Source of the DNA: Deinococcus sp. YIM 134068
Lineage (GTDB): Bacteria > Deinococcota > Deinococci > Deinococcales > Deinococcaceae
DNA length: 49,222 nt
Assembly: GCF_036543075.1 (NCBI RefSeq)
Contig: NZ_JAZHPF010000023.1
Span: 1 to 49,222 of the forward strand
Direction of reading: 5' to 3'
This document shows, in pieces, positions 14,201 through 21,256 of the stretch (its first letter is position 1; each line of letters opens with the position of its first letter). A model generated the notes under the pieces. It was not told the DNA's origin. It made no database searches and saw only the letters and a program-made list of their open reading frames with translations. The position numbers were made by a program, and so were the translations under genes.

Positions 14201-16748
14201 GGAAGCAGCCGACGCGGTGGTCCGCTTCCTGGCAGTCAAACGCCGCCATACCCTCAGCGACTACGCCGTGTCGGGGTCCCTCGAGAGCCTCCCCAAGGCG
14301 GTCAAACACTACCTGAACGTGGTGGGCATTGAACAGCAGGCCTTCACCGAACAGCTGCTCGCAGGCGACCACGCTCAGCCGAGTGGAAACGGTTTGAATT
14401 TGCGGCCCAACAACCTTGAACTGCTCCCCGGACGAACGCAGGGCTGGCGCTGTCCCATCTGCCGCGCTTTCTACCAGCACCACGCCGCTGGGTCCTGCGT
14501 GAACTGCGCCCAAGAGCAAGGCCGAAACAGCCACCTGGAGCCTGCTACCTACGAGGAGGAGCACGACTACTACGCCTACCTGGCGCGGGACTTCGGGCCA
14601 CCGTACCGCATGAACGTGGAAGAACTCACCGGGCAGACGAACGCCTCCGACCGCCCGGTGCGCCAGCGGCACTTCCAAGAGGTCTTCTTGCCGGGTGAGG
14701 AACCCCGCGCGCAGGGCGTGGACCTGCTGAGCGTCACCACCACGATGGAGGCCGGGGTGGACATCGGGTCCCTGCTGGCGGTCGTGATGAGCAACATGCC
14801 GCCCCGGCGCTTCAACTACCAGCAGCGCGTGGGACGGGCAGGTCGGCGCGGGGCCGGACTCTCGCTGGCCCTGACCTTTTGCCGGGACCGCACCCACGAC
14901 GCCTATTACTACCAGCGGCCCGAAAGCATCACCGGAGACGCTCCACCGCCGCCATATCTCGACACCGCCCGCATCACGATCTTCCGTCGCGTGCTCGTCA
15001 AGGAGGTGCTGCGTCGCGCCCTGGCGGGTCTTGTGCCCGAGGAGGGCGAGAGCGTTCACGGAGAGTTCGGGCGAACGGACCGCTGGCCCGAGCTGCGCTC
15101 CAGGGTCGAGGCGTTCCTGAGTTCGCCCGAAGAGCGCGCCGACCTGGAAGCCCTCGCGGTGACCCTGGCGGCCCACGCCGGGCAGACGGACCCCGCCGGG
15201 CTGATGCGGAACGTGCTTGACACCTTGGTGGTCGATGTCGACCACGTGGTGGCCGACGAGCGTCACAGCCAGACGCAACTCAGCGAGCGCCTCGCCGGGG
15301 CGGGGCTGCTGCCTATGTTTGGGTTTCCCACCCGCGTCCGCAACCTGTACCTCTCGCGCCTGGAGAACATGAGCGGGCAGTTGACCGAGGCGGACAGCGT
15401 CGACCGCGACCTGGACCTCGCCATCGGGTCGTTCGCGCCCGGCGCGCAGATCGTCAAGGACAAGCTCATCCACACCGTCCACGGCGTTCTGGACGTGCGA
15501 CCGGGGTCGGGCCGGATCCGCACCGCGCCCGGGTTGTACCCACCGCTGTCGCAGCCCAATCCCCTGCTGCTCGGCCTGTGCCAGAGCTGCCAGGCCGTCC
15601 ACCACCCCATGCCCGCCCCCGCGAGCGTGGGTGACCGCGCCGCCGTGTGTCCCACCTGCGGCACCGCCAGCGTGAAGGTTCTCGACGCCCGTGAGCCCCG
15701 CCACTTCTTCACCGACGGCGACCCTGACGATTACGACGGGCATATCGAATACATGGGCCGCTCCACCCGCCCCACCCTCGCGGTGCGGGGCGCGACCACG
15801 CCCACCGCCCAGGTCGCCAACACCCTCCTGACCGCCCGCACCGAGGAACTGCTCACACACAATGACGGGGGACGCTTGGGCTTCAGCTTCCGTGACAAGG
15901 CGGGCTTCCCCGGTGCGTACGAGGTCGACCTGACCACGGGATCGGCCAGCACCCGCACCGCCGGGAGCCGCAGGGTGGCGCTGCTCTCCCGCCGCGTCAC
16001 CGATACCCTGCTCATCCGCCCGGAACGCTGGCCCGACCACACCCATGCCCCCACCACCACCGTCGATGGCCGCGCCGCCTGGTACACGCTGGCCTTTACC
16101 CTCCGCACCGCCGCAGGCGCCCTGCTTGACGTGGAACCCAGCGAACTCGACGCGGGGCTTTACGTCAACGGGGCGGGCGGCGAGACCCTGGGGTACGCCT
16201 TTCTCTGTGACCGCCTCGAGAACGGGGCCGGGTATGCCACCCACCTCGGGCAGGCGAGCGAATTCAGTCGTCTGCTCGACTTCGCCTACACCTCCCTCAC
16301 CCCGGCCTGGCACGACCATGCCGCCGTCTGCGACGGCAGTTGCGCCCGCTGCCTACGTGACTACACGAACCTGGCCTATCACCCGCTGCTCGACTGGCGC
16401 CTCGCGCTGGACTTCCTGGCCCTGCTGCGGAATCCGTTGGCTCCCCCCAGCTTGCACGCTCCGCAGGAAGGACGACCGAACCCCTGGGCTCCCCTGGTCT
16501 GGGGCAGCGAGGCGCCCATCGTCCGGTCGCTCGCCCAACTGGACTACACGCCTCTGGAACGTAACGAGGCTGTCCCTACCTTCCTCCTGCAAAGCCGCCG
16601 CAAGACCCGCGCGCTCCTGGTCACCCATCCCCTCTGGGCGCCACAGCATCCCGATCTGCTGGCCGCACGCGCCGCCTTGCCCAACGGGGTGGAAGTTCAG
16701 TTGGTGAGCGCCTTCAAACTGCTCAGGAGACCCAGCGAAGCGTTGTAG
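11283..16748 (+). CDS. Giant DEAD/DEAH-type helicase with DUF1998 zinc module (DruE-like)
   Basis: An 1821-residue superfamily 2 helicase. Walker A TGTGSGKT is at residues 113-120, and the DE-box VVDELH at 322-327. Cysteine-rich insertions follow (CTDPACPP, CGCGSRVLDLIVCDVCGETF, later CPICRAFYQHHAAGSCVNC). The second RecA domain includes KLVVFSDSRQDAARLA, MEAGVDIG and the arginine-finger motif QRVGRAGRRG near 1180-1189. A DUF1998-type cluster C-x3-C-x2-C is at 1683, 1687 and 1690. Length and domain order fit DruE, the signature helicase of Druantia defence, better than DrmA of DISARM, which is shorter and has DUF1998 in a separate gene. The start is ATG 11283, coupled to gene 2. It presumably moves along DNA and excludes foreign DNA. 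Confidence 0.75.
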   Translation: MNDLLGLHARLERIYGLYVESAFPLKNPALRRERRALLARPGLLTQEPLVEPVATYESSGHTLAQAAATLPGHLGDLAHLAGPLLPPGTPLHAHQFRALTAGAVEGRDLVVTTGTGSGKTEAFLLPLLAELARESADWTPVGAPAPERAWWRQGEDRTGSQWAHVTRPAAVRALMLYPLNALVEDQLKRMRSVLNAPAVTAWLDARRGGNRVTFGRYTGLTAVPGRPGNKHHLRRLHRHLTTLDRQWTALLGAGRPELLDHFPDPSGGEAWSRWDMQDHPPDLLITNYSMLNIMLMRDVERPIFEATRAWLAADPRHVFHLVVDELHAYRGTPGTEVSFIVRLLLSRLGLNPDSPQLRVIATTASLEDDPAGRRFLTQFFGRPADRFDFITGRQVVSPPPGDASLAPHARAFEAFAEAVQNDPTIPPVPAAVSGTAVSALVTDLGFPVDGPPEVALATALTALHAPALVREACRDEGGQVRATRSQVLGARLLLHQPQALRGLLTALTTARCADGRPTLALRGHLFFQNVRNLWACTDPACPPRDEPSQDRTVGRLHDEHRLACGCGSRVLDLIVCDVCGETFYGAQRKRGEHATELLSADRPDLEGAPDGDGPRTHGAYAVLWPVTSHDHSPDFERHDWTHKPTSSKLTFFWQRAHFQRQTGLLTRSPRAGQEPGMQPVWVYGVEAGNADAAPAMPPSCPACDTDFGRRKRFPTPLRHHRTGFQKAAQVLASSLMREVSSGGGARKLVVFSDSRQDAARLAAGLERDHYRDMVRVALLDALQAAGRSLEAAVRVLAGLAPGGRDRLLDVNPALADVLGAPASPEDLVLFQANAQRFNPLLLTLNGLADEETEAEAQALLRQYPTRVSLGQLEKDVFRRLLDLGICPGGNTRGALRFQQDGTRKPWQEAFRWTPRGVNPQPNPEAERHVERLHRRLLGEIMEVLFTHVVRTLESVGQGQVHVPLPASTPVHVQEAADAVVRFLAVKRRHTLSDYAVSGSLESLPKAVKHYLNVVGIEQQAFTEQLLAGDHAQPSGNGLNLRPNNLELLPGRTQGWRCPICRAFYQHHAAGSCVNCAQEQGRNSHLEPATYEEEHDYYAYLARDFGPPYRMNVEELTGQTNASDRPVRQRHFQEVFLPGEEPRAQGVDLLSVTTTMEAGVDIGSLLAVVMSNMPPRRFNYQQRVGRAGRRGAGLSLALTFCRDRTHDAYYYQRPESITGDAPPPPYLDTARITIFRRVLVKEVLRRALAGLVPEEGESVHGEFGRTDRWPELRSRVEAFLSSPEERADLEALAVTLAAHAGQTDPAGLMRNVLDTLVVDVDHVVADERHSQTQLSERLAGAGLLPMFGFPTRVRNLYLSRLENMSGQLTEADSVDRDLDLAIGSFAPGAQIVKDKLIHTVHGVLDVRPGSGRIRTAPGLYPPLSQPNPLLLGLCQSCQAVHHPMPAPASVGDRAAVCPTCGTASVKVLDAREPRHFFTDGDPDDYDGHIEYMGRSTRPTLAVRGATTPTAQVANTLLTARTEELLTHNDGGRLGFSFRDKAGFPGAYEVDLTTGSASTRTAGSRRVALLSRRVTDTLLIRPERWPDHTHAPTTTVDGRAAWYTLAFTLRTAAGALLDVEPSELDAGLYVNGAGGETLGYAFLCDRLENGAGYATHLGQASEFSRLLDFAYTSLTPAWHDHAAVCDGSCARCLRDYTNLAYHPLLDWRLALDFLALLRNPLAPPSLHAPQEGRPNPWAPLVWGSEAPIVRSLAQLDYTPLERNEAVPTFLLQSRRKTRALLVTHPLWAPQHPDLLAARAALPNGVEVQLVSAFKLLRRPSEAL

Positions 16749-16859
16749 CTCGCGTCCCTGCGTTTCAAGACAAGACAAAGCCCCCAGATGACCGAAGTCT
16801 TCTGAGAGCCCGACGGCAGGAATCAACTCCTATCGTCTACCGATCACGCTCGGGTCACG

Positions 16860-18300
16860 GTGCGGTCCAACCTAAATAGGGCGCCGCTTGTTCGCACACG
16901 CAAGCAGGGCCGCTTCAAACCCACCGGATGACCAGTGGTTACAAGGATGCGCCAGACACATCCAGAGCTGGGCGCTCCAGCTGACGCAGACCCGGGGGCC
17001 GCGCTTTCAGCTCAAGAATTACTCTGCCGGATGGCCGACAGAACGGCGCAACGCCAGGCCTTCACGAACACGTTGCGTAAGGGGTGACTCGTCACTGTTC
17101 ATCTCAAGTGTCCTCGCAGCGTCACCTGCAAGAGCTTGAGAGCCGATCAGGGGCCAACCTGACAGGCTCATGGGTCCGGTCGTGACACACCGACGCGCTG
17201 GACAGACCTTCACCGACGATGCCTGAAGGCACCGCCGTCCCGCTGGCCGCTTTCCCCGCCTCTCCGTTCCGCTGAGAGGCCCGCAGGCTAACGACCGACG
17301 TCGCTCGACTGCTTGCAGGTACTCACTGCCGCTCCCCCTCCACACTCGCCAAGAGGTGGACCACGCCGTGAGGGTGGTGTGTGGAGGTTCCCCGGTTCTG
17401 ACTGCTGACTGAGGACGGACTGTGTCCGTCAGGTCGCCGTTCGCCGCGCGGTCGCGTGCGGGCCGCCCGAAGGCTCCACCCTGAGGGTGGGTTATGGGGG
17501 CAGATGTTCCGAGCTCCCCCTTTATGACCGTGCACGCACCGTTGATGACTCTCGTCATCCCAGTCACCCGTCGGTGCTGATTCCCGGCACGTTCTTCCCT
17601 GGTTGCTGGACTCTCCTCGAGTCCGGCGACCACACACCCCATCGCGGGTTCGGCCCCGCATGGACAGGCTTGAGCTATTCGCCGACCCGGCATTTCTGCC
17701 GGTGCCGCGTGCCCCCCGACGTGCAGTTCACCACCCTGCATCGCCCTCGGCCCACTCGGGGAGTTGCCTCCCTCGCTGACGCCCACCTGTGGGGATCGGG
17801 TACGCGCGCTTCCTGCGTAAGCAGGCTGCCGACGCCACGCCCCCGACGCCGCTTTCGCGGCTTCTGACAGTCCAGGACGATCCACGTTGCCGTGGGATCC
17901 GTGCCCCGGTCGCCCAACATCTCCTGTTTGGATTGGGTAGAGCGCAGGTGTTTCACCCGCGCGCCCCCGTTGCAACCGCACCAGCCAGGATTTCCCCCGG
18001 CATGCAGCTACGGCAGGCCCCCACGATGGCGAGTCGTGGAGTATGAGTGTCTGTCCAGCGCGAACATGACCCATTGCCTTGAGCGTACAGGATGGCGGGG
18101 AACCCCGTGCGTGGGAGGACCGAGTTCAGGTACTCATCACCGCAGGACCTCATGCCGACTAACGTTCCTGCCACGGTTGGGGCTCACCCTCCCAACTCCC
18201 AGCCGCCAGCTGGACGGCTCGTTCAACGCTCGCTGCGGTGCGCATTCACTCAGCGTCAGGACTCGGCCTTTCCCTTCTGACCGGGTTCACTCCTCCAGGC
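16860..18300 (-). ncRNA. Large structured RNA candidate with many GNRA-capped hairpins
   Basis: This stretch has no credible protein but at least twenty strong hairpins. Five have GNRA tetraloops only when read on the minus strand: GAGA at 17550-17553 (6-bp stem), GAAA at 17693-17696 (6 bp), GCAA at 17764-17767 (5 bp), GAAA at 17853-17856 (5 bp) and GCAA at 17887-17890. Others include stems at 17414-17430 (7 bp), 17608-17624, 17812-17825, 17944-17960, 18021-18039, 18096-18107, 18176-18196 and a 9-bp closing stem near 17337-17387. This density and loop preference indicate a folded RNA of well over 1 kb, transcribed against the helicase operon. I could not find a group II domain V. Both ends are approximate. 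Confidence 0.6.
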
Positions 18301-18582
18301 GAACCTCCTCCTGCCGCACGAGGTGGCTTTCCAGTGGTCAGACTCCCATCCAAGTCACGCGCCCCTACCCCATGACCGATTTGGGCTCCCCGTCCGGTTG
18401 ACATCCGACAGCTTTTGAACTGGCCCCGCGCGCCGCTCGCTTGTCAAGTGGCCTGTGAGGGTCAGCACAGAGAGGACCGGAATTCCCTTCCCTCATCGTC
18501 TCTCCACATCTCATATACGTCCCACCGTTCCGGGGCGCTCCGGCGCGGGCAGGGAAGTGGGGGAAAGGAGCGGGGCGATTTT

Positions 18583-18609
18583 TTGTTCCTAAAAGGAACA
18601 TCCTTATAT
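18583..18609 (+). promoter_or_regulatory. Promoter with a dyad, upstream of the 18724 gene
   Basis: TGTTCCT-AAA-AGGAACA (18584-18600) is a perfect 7-bp-arm inverted repeat. TTGTTC (18583-18588) and TTATAT (from 18604) could be -35 and -10 boxes about 15-16 bases apart, with the dyad filling the spacer, an arrangement typical of a repressed promoter. The region is unusually A/T rich for this plasmid. It could drive the gene at 18724 or, on the other strand, feed the structured RNA. Confidence 0.45.
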
Positions 18610-18723
18610 GTCTTTCCAAAAAGGCTCGCATCCAACCCGTTCAAACTGCACTTTTTGCCCGCGCCGGAGCGTGAATCTACCTTGCCGCTTGCATGGAGAG
18701 CAGCGCGCAGCTTCCGTAAGGGG

Positions 18724-19431
18724 ATGGAGACGCCAGAGAGGCAGCAGGCCCGGGAGTGGCCGACATTGGTGGGTGTGACGGCGGTGCTGCAAAAGGTCAC
18801 GTTCGCCTTCAACAGGTCGCCCTTCGTGCTCCTCGTCGAGGTGCCCGCCGAGCGTGCGGCGAGCGTGATCGAGCGTTGGTTGAAACGGTATCCCGAGCTG
18901 CTGGCCACGCCGCAGGAGCAGACGGCCTTGCGCAAGTTCGGGCACCCGGCACCGGGTCTGATCGCGGCCTCCTCCGGTCCGCAGGTGGCGCTGTTTCTGG
19001 TGGTCAACCGGCCCGGCGAGGAGCCGCGTTTTCAACGGGAGCAGTTCGTCGATGCCCGGGAGGGCGGACTGGTCTGGCGACATTACCTGCTGGGGCCACA
19101 CGTTCAACGGCAGACCTGGAGTTGGTGGCTATGTGCCGACAAGGCAGCCCACTACCGGCGAACCGTCAACGGCCTGATCCTGGGGGCAAAGTACGGGAAC
19201 GTCGAGGGGCGAGCGCGTCGGTTGGAAGAACTGTTCCGGCACCTCAACACCTACCCGATGGGGGGGGGTCTCCGTGAGCAGGTCTTCGAGTTGCAGCGGT
19301 ATGCGCGTCGGCAGTGGCGGATTCACCGTCAGGGCCGGGAGAGCGAAGTGCGCGACTTGGTGTTGCCGGTCATCCCGCGCATCCCGCGGGTCAAGCAGCG
19401 GGAGGTGCCGCTTTCGGACCTTGCCCCTTGA
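18724..19431 (+). CDS. Hypothetical protein
   Basis: A 235-residue soluble protein. I chose ATG 18724 because the frame upstream loses protein character; a TTG near 18655 is an alternative. Recognisable features are a hydrophobic strand pair (SPFVLLVEVPAERAASVIER, GPQVALFLVVNRPGEE) and a Trp-rich strand (RQTWSWWLCADKAAHYRRTV). A long basic helical C-terminus follows (EQVFELQRYARRQWRIHRQG), ending in PRIPRVKQRE. The basic character suggests nucleic-acid binding. I do not recognise a family. The gene lies between the structured RNA and another hypothetical gene 42 bases downstream. Confidence 0.6.
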   Translation: METPERQQAREWPTLVGVTAVLQKVTFAFNRSPFVLLVEVPAERAASVIERWLKRYPELLATPQEQTALRKFGHPAPGLIAASSGPQVALFLVVNRPGEEPRFQREQFVDAREGGLVWRHYLLGPHVQRQTWSWWLCADKAAHYRRTVNGLILGAKYGNVEGRARRLEELFRHLNTYPMGGGLREQVFELQRYARRQWRIHRQGRESEVRDLVLPVIPRIPRVKQREVPLSDLAP

Positions 19432-19473
19432 CCGGACTTGCGCGCGCGACCTGCGCGCTGGCACATCTGAAGT

Positions 19474-19911
19474 GTGAAACATTCCAAGACGAGTCCGCCC
19501 CCGGCCCTCCCCTCAGAGAAGCTCTTCGCGTTCACGCCCCGTGGTCGGGCAGAGCAAGTGCTGAGGGCCCCATCCCTCGCCCATCTGGCCACGGCCCTCA
19601 AGCATGTGGGGTTGCCAGAGGAGTTGGTCCGGCATGTTGCGCCTCTGGCCTGGCACCGGCAGCTGCGGTTGGTTGACCGGGAGTGGGAGCTGACCTTCCA
19701 AGGGACCATGGTCCACGTTCCCCCGTCGGAGGACAACGAGGTAGTAAAGTCGAAATCGCGACAGGTACGGCCCAGAGTGAAGAACATGCGACGAGCTGAG
19801 GGGCCTGAACAACCACCAGCTGAGTGGGCAACAGAACCGGCGGAGGAAGCCGTGTCCTCGGAGGGGGAGGCTGATTCCTCTAGTAGGGCCTGGGGACTCT
19901 TCAATGACTGA
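19474..19911 (+). CDS. Hypothetical protein with disordered C-terminus
   Basis: A 145-residue protein from GTG 19474. Residues 1-90 look folded (SEKLFAFTPRGRAEQVLRAP, SLAHLATALKHVGLPEELVR, LRLVDREWELTFQGTMVHVP). Residues 90-145 are charged and probably disordered, basic then acidic (KSKSRQVRPRVKNMRR, EPAEEAVSSEGEADSS). No ribosome-binding site is obvious. It probably shares a transcript with the 18724 gene. Family unknown. Confidence 0.5.
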   Translation: MKHSKTSPPPALPSEKLFAFTPRGRAEQVLRAPSLAHLATALKHVGLPEELVRHVAPLAWHRQLRLVDREWELTFQGTMVHVPPSEDNEVVKSKSRQVRPRVKNMRRAEGPEQPPAEWATEPAEEAVSSEGEADSSSRAWGLFND

Positions 19912-19975
19912 GGTGCTCTGCCTTCCCAGTCCGAAGTTGCCAGGCGCCATCATGGTGGGATCGCCTTGCTGATGG

Positions 19976-20281
19976 CTAAGTGTCAGTCAATAACGTTTTG
20001 CGCTCGGTGAGCCCCAACAACCAGTCGCTGGAGAGTTTCAGGACGGCGGCGAAAGCCCTGACCTCGTAATCGAAGGCGGCTCTGAAGCCGCCTTCAACCT
20101 TGCTGATCATGTTCGGCGTGATGTCCAAGCCATAGCGCTCGTAGACCAGCGCGCTCAGGGCGTCGGCGGTGAGCGGCGGCGTGTGGTGGTGCCGGGCGAG
20201 GCGGAGCCGCTCCCCGATGATGTTCTTTTTGGTAGCTCCCTGCAGCTTGTCGGGCAGAGAAGTCTTGCGACGTGAGGGCAC
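19976..20281 (-). CDS. XRE-family repressor
   Basis: A 101-residue HTH protein from GTG 20281. The basic N-terminus (SRRKTSLPDKLQGATKKN) leads into a C1-type domain: GERLRLARHHHTPPLTADAL, SALVYERYGLDITPNMISKV, EGGFRAAFDYEVRAFAAVLK and LSSDWLLGLTERKT. TAGGTT (minus strand, 20288-20293) lies 6 bases before the start, giving a leaderless transcript. It is divergent from the RepA-like gene at 20466 and separated by an inverted repeat, so it may regulate that gene and itself. Confidence 0.75.
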   Translation of the reverse strand: MPSRRKTSLPDKLQGATKKNIIGERLRLARHHHTPPLTADALSALVYERYGLDITPNMISKVEGGFRAAFDYEVRAFAAVLKLSSDWLLGLTERKTLLTDT

Positions 20282-20334
20282 CGCCCTAACCTAGATTTGC
20301 TCCCTGGAATGCTCGACTCCTGGCTGGAAGTTTG

Positions 20335-20351
20335 TATTCTAGCCAAGAATA
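20335..20351. promoter_or_regulatory. Inverted repeat between the divergent XRE and RepA-like genes
   Basis: TATTCT-AGCCA-AGAATA (20335-20351) has perfect 6-bp arms and sits midway between the two divergent starts, a natural operator for the XRE protein. Confidence 0.5.
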
Positions 20352-20465
20352 ACCACCACACGGCCTACCGCTGTGATGCTCGCCCCCGTTTGAAGAGATG
20401 CAGACACACGGTTTCCCCACCACCCGCAGTGTGCTTTCCCACCTGACAGCTGAGAGGAGCAGTTC

Positions 20466-21074
20466 ATGGCACGTCGACTCAGCCCTGAAGAGCAGCAGGC
20501 ACAGCAGCTCGTCCTCGAGGGGGGCTTCAATTTTTACGGCCTGATCAGCGCCCTCCCCGAACTCCCCACCTCCCTGACCGAGTGGCAATACCAGACCGTC
20601 CAGGGCGATGGCTCCCAAACGGTCCGATGCGGCTCGGTCCGCCTGTTCCCCTACGGCCCCGACGCCACCGTCCTGCAAGCCCTGCTGATGCTCTACAACC
20701 GCGATCCCCGCCCAGACCGACAGGTGACTTGCATCGGCCAGGCCCTGCGGGAGACTGTCCTCGCCCTGTCCCCGGACCTCCTGCTCACGGACGAGCAACT
20801 GCATCAGTCGCTGACCCGTCTCATCGGGGTCACGTACGACGCGACCTGGACACCAGGGCTGGGACAAAGGAAGCACACCATCCAATTCGGTTTGTTGAAC
20901 GACCTCGCGCTCGATGTGGCGGTACAGGCAGAGGTCGTCTCACTGAACACCCTGACGGTGATGCTCTCGACTCAGACGTTGCGCCTGGGGCAGCTCGAAG
21001 ACAGCACTCGGCAGGTCGCCCCCGTGCAGGAGTTGCTGACCCCCGACTCGGAGTGGCTCATCCCCGACCCGTAG
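20466..21074 (+). CDS. RepA-like winged-helix protein (WH1 only)
   Basis: A 202-residue protein from ATG 20466 with GAGGAG ideally placed upstream. The order of segments matches the first winged-helix half of Deinococcus-type plasmid initiators: EWQYQTVQGDGSQTVRCGSV, RLFPYGPDATVLQALLMLYN, DEQLHQSLTRLIGVTYDATW, RKHTIQFGLLNDLALDV. Full initiators of this kind are about twice as long, with a second winged helix. Here the frame ends at 21074 and nothing similar follows. It is either a truncated initiator from a second replicon or a regulator built from the same fold. Recognition is by overall pattern, so moderately certain. Confidence 0.5.
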   Translation: MARRLSPEEQQAQQLVLEGGFNFYGLISALPELPTSLTEWQYQTVQGDGSQTVRCGSVRLFPYGPDATVLQALLMLYNRDPRPDRQVTCIGQALRETVLALSPDLLLTDEQLHQSLTRLIGVTYDATWTPGLGQRKHTIQFGLLNDLALDVAVQAEVVSLNTLTVMLSTQTLRLGQLEDSTRQVAPVQELLTPDSEWLIPDP

Positions 21075-21094
21075 CCGAGGGGTGGCCCCCTCGG
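21075..21094 (+). terminator. Perfect 8-bp hairpin after the RepA-like gene
   Basis: CCGAGGGG (21075-21082) and CCCCTCGG (21087-21094) flank a TGGC loop, starting at the base after the TAG. There is no U-run. It probably stabilises or terminates the transcript. The 160 bases from here to the next start hold no gene that I can see. Confidence 0.5.
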
Positions 21095-21256
21095 CGCCAT
21101 CCACGGACCCTGCGCCCCCCGGCCCTGCTCGTGTCCCCGCGTGCTTTGCGCGCCCTGTTGTCGGAACGTCCCGTTGCCTTTGTCTGGGGGAACCATGCCC
21201 GTACTGATCCAGCCGTTCCGACCCCTCCCTGGTCCCCCTTCTCGGGAGTCGCACTG

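Noticed and set aside
11214..16319. Long minus-strand frames of 742 and 838 codons inside the helicase gene
   Set aside because: These are shadows of the DruE-like helicase, whose motifs are all on the plus strand.
8360..16748. DISARM system
   Set aside because: DISARM has a separate DUF1998 protein (DrmB) and a PLD nuclease (DrmC) with a shorter helicase; here DUF1998 is fused to a much longer helicase.
17019..18074. 351-codon open frame on the minus strand across the structured-RNA region
   Set aside because: Its translation is low in hydrophobic structure, rich in G, R, P and A, has no ribosome-binding site and matches nothing I know. The hairpin and tetraloop pattern explains the sequence better.
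16860..18300. Group II intron
   Set aside because: I found no domain V consensus, no GTGCG-type 5' end in a sensible place on the minus strand and no reverse-transcriptase remnant; it stays an alternative for a covariance search.
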